NCBI GenBank assembly: GCA_001698425.1
Contig: MBRE01000067.1
Span: 61,803 to 125,802, forward strand
Source of the DNA: Oscillatoriales cyanobacterium USR001
GTDB taxonomy: Bacteria > Cyanobacteriota > Cyanobacteriia > Cyanobacteriales > Microcoleaceae
DNA: 64,000 bases
Direction: 5' to 3'
Numbering within the stretch: position 1 is the first letter of the stretch; every line of letters starts with the position of its first letter. Shown here in pieces: positions 47,142-55,133 of the stretch. Both the position numbers and the translations under genes were made by a program. The notes below the pieces were generated by a model. It was not told the origin of the DNA and searched no databases. It saw only the letters and a list, made by a program, of their open reading frames with translations.

Positions 47142-48614
47142 ATGGATAGCAATCAAGTTCGCGCTCAATGCCAAGGTAAAGATTTTTCTATCAAAGGATG
47201 TGTTGTGGTAGATGGGATTAACATGAATTCATGTGAAAATACGATAGAAGCTTATGGTCAAGCAATTGCCGAGTGTAACTATGTGGACAAAAAATTGCAA
47301 GAAACACTCAAAGAACTATCTGAACTAAAATTTGCACTAGATAAGTCAGCGATTCTGGCGATCGCTGATGCTAGAGGAATTATTACCTACATCAACAATA
47401 AATTTTGTGAATTATCCAAATATAGCCCTGAAGAACTAATTGGTAAAACTCACAAAATTATTAACTCTGGCTATCATTCCCAAGAATTTTTCCGAGATTT
47501 TTGGCAGACTATTACCGTTGGAAAAATTTGGAAAGGGACAATTAAAAACCGAGCAAAAGATGGCAGCTATTATTGGGTAGATACCACAGTCATACCATTT
47601 TTAGATGAAACTGGGAAACCGTATAAATATTTATCCATCAGATATGATATAACTCAAGCGAAGGAAGCAGAGGAGGAATCTAGGAAGCAGGCAGAGCAAC
47701 TAGAAATTGCTTTAAAAAAGCTAAAACTTACTCAATCGCAGTTAGTTCAAACTGAAAAAATGTCAAGTTTAGGGCAGTTAGTTGCTGGAGTTGCCCACGA
47801 AATTAATAATCCTGTGAGTTTCATCTATGGCAATCTTGTTCATGCTAATGAATATATTGAATCTCTTCTAAAATTGCTGAATCTTTACCGAGAAAAATAT
47901 CCCAATCCAGTAGCAGAGATTCAAGTTTTAGCGGAGGATAGCGATATAGATTTTCTGACGGAAGATTTGCCTAAAATGTTAATGTCGATGAAAATGGGGG
48001 CCAACCGTATTCGTGAGATAGTTTTGTCTTTGCGGAATTTTTCAAGACTTGATGAATCTGAAATGAAGCCTGTTGATATTCACGAGGGAATTGATAGTAC
48101 GCTGCTGATTCTGCAAAATCAACTTAAAGGGAAAGGGGAAGTTGCCGAAATTCGGGTGATGAAAGAATACGGTAATCTGCCTTTGGTTGAGTGTTATCCT
48201 AGTCAGTTGAATCAGGTATTTATGAATATTATTGCTAATGCTATTGATGCTTTGGATAAATTTAGAGTTAACGAATTTCAAGGAATTAAATATCAAAAAG
48301 AAAAAATAGAGGTTTATCCTCTTTGCCCAATTCCTACAATTCGGATTCAGACTAAAGTAGAAGAAGGCAACCGAGTTATAATTTCTATTTTTGATAATGG
48401 GATAGGGATAAATCCAGAAGTTATGCAGCGGTTGTTTGACCCATTTTTTACAACTAAAGATGTGGGGAAAGGTACTGGTTTAGGGCTATCAATTGCTTAC
48501 CATATTGTGGTAGAAAAACATCAAGGTGAATTAACTTGTATTTCTCATTTTGGTCAGGGAACTAAGTTTGTGATTGCGATTCCGATTTTGCAGTTAGGAA
48601 TGAAAATTAAATAA
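47142..48614 (+). CDS. PAS sensor histidine kinase (soluble)
   Basis: The 490-residue protein has a short N-terminus, a PAS/PAC domain (about 65-180; AIADARGIITYINNKFCELS; DGSYYWVDTTVIPFLDETGKPYKY), a coiled linker, and a kinase core of the HAMP-less, HPK4-like type: phospho-His in SLGQLVAGVAHEINNPVSF, N box MNIIANAIDAL, and G boxes FDNGIGINPEV and GKGTGLGLSIAYHIV. There is no membrane segment or receiver. The last codons (GMKIK and stop) are supplied by the palindromic element that starts at 48596, so the natural C-terminus may have been changed by its insertion. Confidence 0.93.
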   Translation: MDSNQVRAQCQGKDFSIKGCVVVDGINMNSCENTIEAYGQAIAECNYVDKKLQETLKELSELKFALDKSAILAIADARGIITYINNKFCELSKYSPEELIGKTHKIINSGYHSQEFFRDFWQTITVGKIWKGTIKNRAKDGSYYWVDTTVIPFLDETGKPYKYLSIRYDITQAKEAEEESRKQAEQLEIALKKLKLTQSQLVQTEKMSSLGQLVAGVAHEINNPVSFIYGNLVHANEYIESLLKLLNLYREKYPNPVAEIQVLAEDSDIDFLTEDLPKMLMSMKMGANRIREIVLSLRNFSRLDESEMKPVDIHEGIDSTLLILQNQLKGKGEVAEIRVMKEYGNLPLVECYPSQLNQVFMNIIANAIDALDKFRVNEFQGIKYQKEKIEVYPLCPIPTIRIQTKVEEGNRVIISIFDNGIGINPEVMQRLFDPFFTTKDVGKGTGLGLSIAYHIVVEKHQGELTCISHFGQGTKFVIAIPILQLGMKIK

Positions 48615-48695
48615 CTTGATGATTTGGTTTGTAGTAAGCGCTTTAGCGCTCTTTGCGCTTACTACAAACAAGCTAATTATTTAATTTCTATTCCT
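48596..48695. repeat. palindromic AGGAAT/GTAGTAAGCGC element, copy D, overlapping a gene 3' end
   Basis: The 100-bp copy starts AGGAATGAAAATTAAATAA and ends TTATTTAATTTCTATTCCT. Its first 19 bases are read as the last residues and the stop codon of the PAS kinase. It is in the same orientation as copy B. Confidence 0.9.
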
Positions 48696-48699
48696 TATC

Positions 48700-48760
48700 C
48701 CCTTTATCATTCCAAGGAAGGGAGTAACATAGAAAATTCACAAATGATTTAGGATTGCTA
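48700..48760. repeat. half copy of the TATAGCAATCCTAAAT element
   Basis: The bases AAATTCACAAATGATTTAGG and the following ATTGCTAT, plus an upstream AAGGAAGGGAGTAA, match the right half of the element at 46212-46314. The left half is missing. It directly follows palindromic element copy D and abuts the end of the glycosyltransferase gene. Confidence 0.7.
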
Positions 48761-48762
48761 TG

Positions 48763-50364
48763 CTATAGCAATTTCCAGAGTTTCCCATATTGAAATATTG
48801 GCTCTAACTTACCTTGCTTTTCTTCAATGGCTAACCGTAATTTTTCCGAAATACGAAAGGTGAAAATTATACTATAACCTTTAAGTATCTCAAAGTTAGG
48901 AGAATCACTCAGTAGTAGCAGTTGCACGTTTTTATCCAGCAAATAGCTTAGGGAAATCAAATCTCCCGTATTAGTAAAATCATCTCCTATATCGCTAATG
49001 ACAATTACAGATTTAGGAGAGACTGAATTAGCTACATTTTTATTAATAATTTGGGCAACTTCTGCATTAAAATAGCTCAAGTCTTTGCTCCACCAAGTAT
49101 CAGCAAAAGCGCTAATGGTACAAGATACTATACTAGCTGTGAGTGTGGCAGCCAAAACTACTCGCCAGAATCGTTGAGTAGTTTGAATTTTAGTTCCTAG
49201 AAAGTAGGCAACTGCTAACTGAATTCCCGGAAAACATGAGACTAGATAGCGGCTAACGGCAGAGCGTTTACCACCTAAGATTATATCTGGTAAAGCTAAT
49301 ATTAAAAAAGGTACAATAATTGAGGTGATAATGAATAGGCTAGTTGTCCGGTTAGTTTGACGATATAAAATGTAAATTGCCACAGCAATTAGTAGTAAAA
49401 ATGGCAGTCTTAGTAGATAAGTTGAGATACTATCAAAGCCGAAATCTAAGTCTATAAATAGCGCGGTAAAACTAAGTACCCAAAGTTTTACAATATCAAG
49501 AAATCCTGGTGATATCTTAGTCCAATTTGTGGTATCTGAGGCTCGCTGAAGATTAGTAATTAATACAAATATCCAAGGTGTGTAAATAATTATTGCGGTT
49601 GTTAATGCGAGAAAATAGTTGGAAATATTTTGATAATTTTTGGGGTTTATATTACTAATAAATAATTTGTCATAAATTATGAATGAGCCTTGGGCGATCG
49701 CTGTTAAAATAAAAAAAGGATGAGTATATAAACCGAGGGCGATCGCTCCTGCATAAAAACTCCAATTTTTCCAACTCTGCAAACGCATTGCTCTGAGCAA
49801 TAACCAACTACTACCAATGACTATTACTGCTAATAAACTATATTGTCTTGCTGTCTGAGCAAATAAAATATCAAAGGGAGATAAAGCGATGAATGCTGTG
49901 GCAAATAAAGCTATTAAATGGGAGGTAAATAGTTCCCAAGCTAACCCGTACATCAGAGGTAATGATAGTAAACTTAAGAGTGTTGGTAATAGGCGAGATG
50001 CTGTGCGGGAACTACCAAATTGTTGCATCCAAAAACGAGCCATGAGGAAGTAAAAAGGCGGATGTTGCGGATCTTCAATTGCTAAGGATTGAATTGTATC
50101 GACTGCTGTACTTCCAGGTTTAATCTGTTGATATTTTTGTAATTCTGGAGCGGTGACAATGCGGTTTTGAAATAGATTATTATCAATTTCTTGGCGCGTG
50201 AATCCTGCGGCTCGCATTGAGGTGTAAACTTCATCGTGCCAGTATAATTTTTTTTCTAGTTGAAAGAAGCGAAATCCAACTCCTAAAACGATGACAATTA
50301 TTAATAAAATAACTAACCATTGGTAGTTATTTTTGCTAAAGAATTTATCTGCTTTAGATGCCAT
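48763..50364 (-). CDS. GT39/ArnT-like membrane glycosyltransferase
   Basis: The 533-residue protein has about 11-12 hydrophobic segments and the GT-C fold pattern. Near the N-terminus, LEKKLYWHDEVYTSMRAAGF carries the Asp-Glu typical of the first lumenal loop of lipid-phosphate-sugar-dependent transferases, and PQHPPFYFLMARFWMQ gives the second conserved loop. A C-terminal soluble part (about 430-533) follows. It should move a sugar from a polyprenyl carrier to an acceptor in the periplasm; donor and acceptor are unknown. The next gene on the strand is an ABC exporter 51 bases upstream, so the pair may form an operon. Confidence 0.85.
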   Translation of the reverse strand: MASKADKFFSKNNYQWLVILLIIVIVLGVGFRFFQLEKKLYWHDEVYTSMRAAGFTRQEIDNNLFQNRIVTAPELQKYQQIKPGSTAVDTIQSLAIEDPQHPPFYFLMARFWMQQFGSSRTASRLLPTLLSLLSLPLMYGLAWELFTSHLIALFATAFIALSPFDILFAQTARQYSLLAVIVIGSSWLLLRAMRLQSWKNWSFYAGAIALGLYTHPFFILTAIAQGSFIIYDKLFISNINPKNYQNISNYFLALTTAIIIYTPWIFVLITNLQRASDTTNWTKISPGFLDIVKLWVLSFTALFIDLDFGFDSISTYLLRLPFLLLIAVAIYILYRQTNRTTSLFIITSIIVPFLILALPDIILGGKRSAVSRYLVSCFPGIQLAVAYFLGTKIQTTQRFWRVVLAATLTASIVSCTISAFADTWWSKDLSYFNAEVAQIINKNVANSVSPKSVIVISDIGDDFTNTGDLISLSYLLDKNVQLLLLSDSPNFEILKGYSIIFTFRISEKLRLAIEEKQGKLEPIFQYGKLWKLL

Positions 50365-50415
50365 AATTTATCACTTAAAGCCCTAAATGTTCTGTCCGAA
50401 TGCTTCGCCCAGATC

Positions 50416-52245
50416 CTAACTTCCTAGCATTTGTAGTTTATACAAACTAGCATATAATCCCTCTTGCTGCAACAATTCATCATGGGTTCCTGACTCTATT
50501 AACTGTCCTCGTTTTAGCACTAAAATCCGGTCAACATTGCGAATTGTTGAGAGTCTGTGGGCAATAATTATTGCTGTTCTTCCCACCAGCATCCGCTCTA
50601 AAGCTTCTTGAATTAAAACTTCTGTTCCTACATCTAAACTGGCTGTTGCTTCATCTAGTACCAAAATTTCAGGGTCACGAATTGCAGCGCGGGCAAATGC
50701 TAATAATTGTTTTTGTCCGCCGGAAAGATTAGTCCCGCGTTCGCGCAATTGGGTATTATAACCTTGGGGTAATTGTTCTATTAAACTGGCGACATTTGTT
50801 TTTTCTGCGGCTGCTTGAATTTCATCGATCGAGTAGGTTTCGCCAAGACTAATATTACTTTTGATATCGCCAGCAAATAGAAAACCATCTTGCAAAATAA
50901 CGCCTATGTGTCGTCTCAATTCTGCTTGAGGTAAGTCTCGAATATCAATACCGTCAACTAGAATGCGCCCGCTAGTGGGTTCGTAAAGGCGACAAAGGAG
51001 GCGGATAATTGAACTTTTCCCAGCACCAGTTGGACCAACTAAGGCGACTTTTTCACCAGGGCGGATGGTAAAGTTTAAGTCTTTGATGACGTATTCATCT
51101 TGTTTGTAGGCAAACCAAACGCGATCGAAACTAATTTCTCCACTTTTGGCATTAGTAATTGATAATTGTTGATTGTCTAGTTCTTTCTTAACAGGATCGC
51201 GAATCTCTATGGGTTCATTGAGAATTTTGTTAATGCGCTCTACTGCGGTAAATCCTGCTTGTAATGAGGTGAATTTTTCGGCAAATTGTCGGAGGGGATC
51301 GAAGAGTCTTTGAGCAAATAGAATAAAGGCGGAAAGCGTGCCAAAATAGAGATTACCTTCTAAAACGCTTTGGCCTCCCATCCACAAGACGGCGGCGATC
51401 GCAACTAGGGCAATCCACTCTAATGTAGCAGATACAGCGGAGTCATAAAAGATGGTTTTATCAACTGCATCAATGTAGCGGCGGTTAGTAATGCGAAATA
51501 GTTCTGAGTTGAATTGTTCGCGGCGAAATAATTGAACTACGCTAATACCTGTTAGGTTTTCTTGTAATTGTGAGTTGAGTTCCGAAAGTTCTTCTCTAAC
51601 TTTATAATTTTCTTCGCGATATTGCTGTTGAAAGTAAATAATTAGTGCGGTAATTGGGAACATCATTAATACTAACATTAAAGCGAGTTGCCATTGTAAA
51701 GTAAACATGGCGATCGCAATCACTACAATTGAAAATAAATCGCTGACAATACCAATTGCTCCTGTAGAAAATACATCACCCAAAGCTTCTACATCACTGG
51801 TAAGGCGCGTAATTAATTTACCTACGGGAGTTCGGTCAAAAAATCTGACTGCTAAAGCAATTACATGATCGAATAAATCATTACGAATTTCCGTTGTGAT
51901 TTGCTCGCCTAATTTAGTCACCAAGTAGCCTTGAAGTGATTGTAATCCCAAACGCAATACTATTGTCAAGAATAAGAATAAACCGAGCAGGTTTAATCCT
52001 TGATACAAAGGCATTTCTTGCAAGAAATTGTAGGTAGGTTCTGAGCGAATTAGCGAAATTGCTTGTCCGATTACGATGGGTTGAATTGCCCCCGATACTG
52101 AGAGGGGAACCAATAAGAAAATCGATACTCCTAATAAACGTTTACTGTGAAGAGCGTAAGGTATTAGGCGCTGGAATAATCGCCAATCTGTTTCGCGGGG
52201 ATTGTGGTTTTCGGAAGTATCTTTTTGGGGTGATGAGGTAGTCAT
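50416..52245 (-). CDS. ABC exporter, fused membrane and ATPase domains (MsbA/MdlB-like)
   Basis: The 609-residue half-transporter has a six-helix membrane domain (about 30-330; NDLFDHVIALAVRFFDRTPVGKLITRLTSDVEAL is the coupling region) and an ATPase domain (about 370-605; Walker A GPTGAGKSS, signature LSGGQKQ, Walker B ILVLDEATASLD, H-loop IIAHRLSTI). It acts as a dimer to export lipids, peptides or drugs; the substrate is unknown. The linker between domains (LDNQQLSITNAKSG) is encoded by DNA like the intergenic repeats. It is followed by the membrane glycosyltransferase gene, so a role in envelope glycolipid export is possible. Confidence 0.93.
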   Translation of the reverse strand: MTTSSPQKDTSENHNPRETDWRLFQRLIPYALHSKRLLGVSIFLLVPLSVSGAIQPIVIGQAISLIRSEPTYNFLQEMPLYQGLNLLGLFLFLTIVLRLGLQSLQGYLVTKLGEQITTEIRNDLFDHVIALAVRFFDRTPVGKLITRLTSDVEALGDVFSTGAIGIVSDLFSIVVIAIAMFTLQWQLALMLVLMMFPITALIIYFQQQYREENYKVREELSELNSQLQENLTGISVVQLFRREQFNSELFRITNRRYIDAVDKTIFYDSAVSATLEWIALVAIAAVLWMGGQSVLEGNLYFGTLSAFILFAQRLFDPLRQFAEKFTSLQAGFTAVERINKILNEPIEIRDPVKKELDNQQLSITNAKSGEISFDRVWFAYKQDEYVIKDLNFTIRPGEKVALVGPTGAGKSSIIRLLCRLYEPTSGRILVDGIDIRDLPQAELRRHIGVILQDGFLFAGDIKSNISLGETYSIDEIQAAAEKTNVASLIEQLPQGYNTQLRERGTNLSGGQKQLLAFARAAIRDPEILVLDEATASLDVGTEVLIQEALERMLVGRTAIIIAHRLSTIRNVDRILVLKRGQLIESGTHDELLQQEGLYASLYKLQMLGS

Positions 52246-52286
52246 TTAAAATTTTGGAGTTGGGCAAAAAAGTATGCTTCTTTAAA

Positions 52287-52444
52287 TATAGCATTTCTTA
52301 GGTACAACTGGGAATGGGTAATTGGTAATGGGTAATTGGTAATGGGTAATGGGTAATGGGTAATTGGTAATTGGTAATGGGTAATTGGTAATGGGTAATG
52401 GGTAATGGGTAATGGGTAATGGGTAATGGGTAATGGGTCATTGG
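52287..52444. repeat. TATAGC...GGTAC arm followed by TAATGGG/TAATTGG heptamer array
   Basis: A single arm of the TATAGC-TTCT-GAGGTAC repeat (52287-52305) leads into about 18 heptamers of TAATGGG or TAATTGG, mixed in order. The same arm leads into the TTATTTG array at 27105. The array is then broken by the TGTCAACTT element and resumes for a few units at about 52620-52643. Confidence 0.85.
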
Positions 52445-52621
52445 TGTCAACTTTAACGCCAAACCCTTAGTCCGACAGGGGTTAAAACCCCTGTCTCAAA
52501 GATCAAGTCCTCTAAAGAGGACTAATGAATTTAAGAATTTTCTTCAGTCCTCTTCAGAGGACTTTAGCTATTAGACAGGGACTTTAGTCCCTGGCGGGCT
52601 TTCGGCTTAAGTTGACACTAA
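52441..52621. repeat. TTRGTGTCAACTT inverted-repeat element inserted in a heptamer array
   Basis: TTGGTGTCAACTT (52441-52453) and its near inverse AAGTTGACACTAA (52609-52621) are terminal repeats with one mismatch. Inside lie further hairpins: ACAGGGGTTAAAACCCCTGT, AGTCCTCTAAAGAGGACT and AGTCCTCTTCAGAGGACT. Heptamers flank it on both sides. No coding capacity. Confidence 0.82.
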
Positions 52622-52647
52622 TGGTAATTGGTAATTGGTAATTGGTC

Positions 52648-52737
52648 AGGACTTACGCACAGCCCCTAAATATAGCGTTGTGTAGGGGAAATATCCCTGT
52701 GGTTGCAGCTATATTTGGGTGTGATGCGTAAGTCCCT
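52648..52737. repeat. AGGACTTACGCA inverted-repeat element
   Basis: AGGACTTACGCAC (52648-52660) and TGCGTAAGTCCCT (52725-52737) are terminal inverted repeats of a 90-bp element, with inner arms TAAATATAGC and GCTATATTTG. GGACTTACGCA ends are common on small cyanobacterial repeats. It lies just beyond the stop codon of the pyruvate kinase gene. Confidence 0.78.
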
Positions 52738-52745
52738 ATCAAAAA

Positions 52746-54176
52746 TTAAGCAACAATTTGTTGCCCAATTTTGTGTACCTTAATTAAACTCGTACCCCCA
52801 GGAGTTCCCACTGGGACACCGGAAGTAATTACTACTTTTTCCCCAACTTCTACCAAACCCATTTTCACTGCCATATCAATAACAGTGACAAACATTTCTT
52901 CGGTAGTATGAACATCGGGAATTAAACAAGGTTGTACTCCCCAAGATAAAGCTAACTGACGATAAGTTGTTTCTTCTGGTGTGAAGGCAATAATGGGAGA
53001 ATTAGGACGATATTTAGAGACTAATTTTGCTGTTCCTCCCGATGAAGTGTTACACAAAATTACTTTTGCGCCGATGTCATAAGCAACGCGACAAACGGAT
53101 TCTGCTACGGCTTCGGTAACACTCAAACTGCCGGCTTCAGTAGAGGCTAACCGCAATACTCCTTCTGATAGTGCTTGTTCTGTATGTGTGGCAATTTTGT
53201 GCATGGTTTCCACTGCTTGTACGGGATATTGACCGACAGCGGTTTCTCCTGATAGCATTACTGCGTCAGTTCCATCTAAAATTGAGTTGGCAACGTCTGT
53301 AGCTTCTGCGCGGGTGGGATCGGATGCTGTAATCATTGATTCCAACATTTGTGTAGCTACGATGACTGGTTTGCCGGCGCGATTGCAGCGGCGAATGATG
53401 TCTTTTTGAATTAATGGTACTTGTTCGATCGGCAATTCTACGCCCATATCGCCCCTGGCAATCATAATACCATCTGCGACTTTGAGGATTTCATCAAAAC
53501 CTTCGATCGCCTCTTTTTTCTCAATTTTAGCGATGACCAGAATTTTCGCACTGGCAGCTTCAATCATCCGTTGTACGGGTTCTAAATCTGCGGCTGTCCG
53601 TACAAAGGATACTGCTACTAAATCTACGCCAATTTGAATCCCAAAACGCAAATCCATTAAGTCTTTTTCGGTGACGGAAGTAACAGGTAAACGGGTATCG
53701 GGAACGTTAACGCCTTTGCGAGAAGAAATTGGGCCGCCAATTTTAACTATGGCGCGAATGGTATCGGCATCTCGATCGCTAACTATCAATTTGACTCGTC
53801 CATCATTAATTAATAAGCGATCGCCTTTCCGTACCATTGCAAATAGCGCCGGAATTGGCAGAGGTAAATTATTAATGCTGTCACCTTCTTCCTTAAGGAC
53901 AAAAGTAGCAATTTCTCCAGCTTCTAAATTTAATCCCGGTTCTGGTAACTTGCCTAAACGAATTTTTGGCCCGCACAAATCTTGGAGAATGGCAATTGGT
54001 TTATGGCGATCGGCACTAATTTGACGTAGGCGTTTAAATACTTCTTGATGTGTGGAATATTCCCCATGAGAAAAATTCAGGCGGGCTACATCCATTCCCG
54101 CGTCAATTAAAGCTTCAAGACGATCGGTTGCTTCAGTTGCAGGGCCGACGGTACAGATAATTTTGGTTCGGCGCAT
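52746..54176 (-). CDS. pyk: pyruvate kinase
   Basis: The 476-residue enzyme makes pyruvate and ATP from phosphoenolpyruvate. I start at 54176 (MRRTKIICTVGPATEATD), the usual start. Family pieces are MDVARLNFSHG, ISSRKGVNVPDT, the active-site signature VIAKIEKKEAIEGFDEIL with MIARGDMGVELP, and VATQMLESM. A C-terminal allosteric domain (from about 345) is present, but not the extra PEP-utiliser domain of the longer pyruvate kinases. The gene is single, with heptamer-like TTACCAA sequences directly upstream and no obvious ribosome-binding site. Confidence 0.96.
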   Translation of the reverse strand: MRRTKIICTVGPATEATDRLEALIDAGMDVARLNFSHGEYSTHQEVFKRLRQISADRHKPIAILQDLCGPKIRLGKLPEPGLNLEAGEIATFVLKEEGDSINNLPLPIPALFAMVRKGDRLLINDGRVKLIVSDRDADTIRAIVKIGGPISSRKGVNVPDTRLPVTSVTEKDLMDLRFGIQIGVDLVAVSFVRTAADLEPVQRMIEAASAKILVIAKIEKKEAIEGFDEILKVADGIMIARGDMGVELPIEQVPLIQKDIIRRCNRAGKPVIVATQMLESMITASDPTRAEATDVANSILDGTDAVMLSGETAVGQYPVQAVETMHKIATHTEQALSEGVLRLASTEAGSLSVTEAVAESVCRVAYDIGAKVILCNTSSGGTAKLVSKYRPNSPIIAFTPEETTYRQLALSWGVQPCLIPDVHTTEEMFVTVIDMAVKMGLVEVGEKVVITSGVPVGTPGGTSLIKVHKIGQQIVA

Positions 54177-54334
54177 AGTTAATTTTGGTAATTGATTGGT
54201 AATTCTGAGGTTGTGTAGCAACCGAGATCCTACCCGGACAATGGCATTTTAAACCAATGCAAGACTAAACCATAAAAGTCTTAAACTATCGATCGTCTTC
54301 TTGAGTGCGATCGCCATATTAGTTTAAACTCCAA

Positions 54335-54370
54335 GAATTACCGATTACCGATTACCGATTATAATTACCA
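54335..54370. repeat. heptamer array, ATTACCG unit, up to the bioD start codon
   Basis: Three to four ATTACCG units are followed by a degenerate TAATTACCA, which directly abuts the ATG at 54371. As with the array before 14939, it takes the place of a ribosome-binding site. Confidence 0.85.
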
Positions 54371-55084
54371 ATGACAAGCACATTAATGATTGCCGGAACT
54401 GATACCGATAGCGGGAAAACCGTGTTAACTTGCGCCTTAGCTGCCTATTGGCAGATGTATTGCCGCGATCGCAGTCTAGGAATCATCAAACTTTTACAAA
54501 CCGGCACAGGCGATCGCGAACTCTTTAAAAGTTTATTTTCCCTTAACCAATCCCTCGAAGAACTCAACCCACTCCACTTCACTGCCCCTCTAGCACCACC
54601 GATCGCTGCTGAACGGGAAGGAAGGCGTGTAGAATTAGAAAGAGCTTGGAATGCCCTATTAAGCTTGCAAAAACAGCGAGATTTTGTCCTAGTCGAGAGT
54701 TTGGGCGGCCTGGGTTCCCCGATAACTCACGAATTAACTGTGGCAGATTTAGCGCGAGATTGGCGATTAAGCACAGTTTTGATTGTCCCAATTAGATTAG
54801 GCGCGATCGCCCAAGCCATCTCCAACGTAGCCCTCGCCAGACTCACAGGTGTTAAACTTAAAGGCATAGTCCTTAATTGTGTCAAACCTTGCTCGCAACA
54901 AGAAATTACCGATTGGACACCAATCGATCTAATTGAATCCTTAACCCATATCCCCGTTTTAGGAATTTTGCCACATCTTGATGACCCCACAGACCTAGTT
55001 AAATTAGCTCAAATTTCTGCCAAATTAGATTTAGAGCGATTAATGCCTTTAGTTAACTCCCTTTCTACTTCAATATTTAAGTAG
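54371..55084 (+). CDS. bioD: dethiobiotin synthetase
   Basis: The 237-residue ATPase closes the ureido ring of dethiobiotin from diaminopelargonate and CO2. The P-loop is AGTDTDSGKTVLTC, and the Lys of GIIKLLQTG and Glu of VLVESLGGLGSPI match the substrate and metal positions. VPIRLGAIAQAISNVALAR and GIVLNCVKP are also typical. Length is normal. It precedes an M20 amidohydrolase gene by 49 bases on the same strand. No other bio gene is nearby. Confidence 0.93.
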   Translation: MTSTLMIAGTDTDSGKTVLTCALAAYWQMYCRDRSLGIIKLLQTGTGDRELFKSLFSLNQSLEELNPLHFTAPLAPPIAAEREGRRVELERAWNALLSLQKQRDFVLVESLGGLGSPITHELTVADLARDWRLSTVLIVPIRLGAIAQAISNVALARLTGVKLKGIVLNCVKPCSQQEITDWTPIDLIESLTHIPVLGILPHLDDPTDLVKLAQISAKLDLERLMPLVNSLSTSIFK

Positions 55085-55133
55085 ATTTACCAAATTCACA
55101 ATAGTTTCACCTTTTTTAAGAGCATTATCAAAA

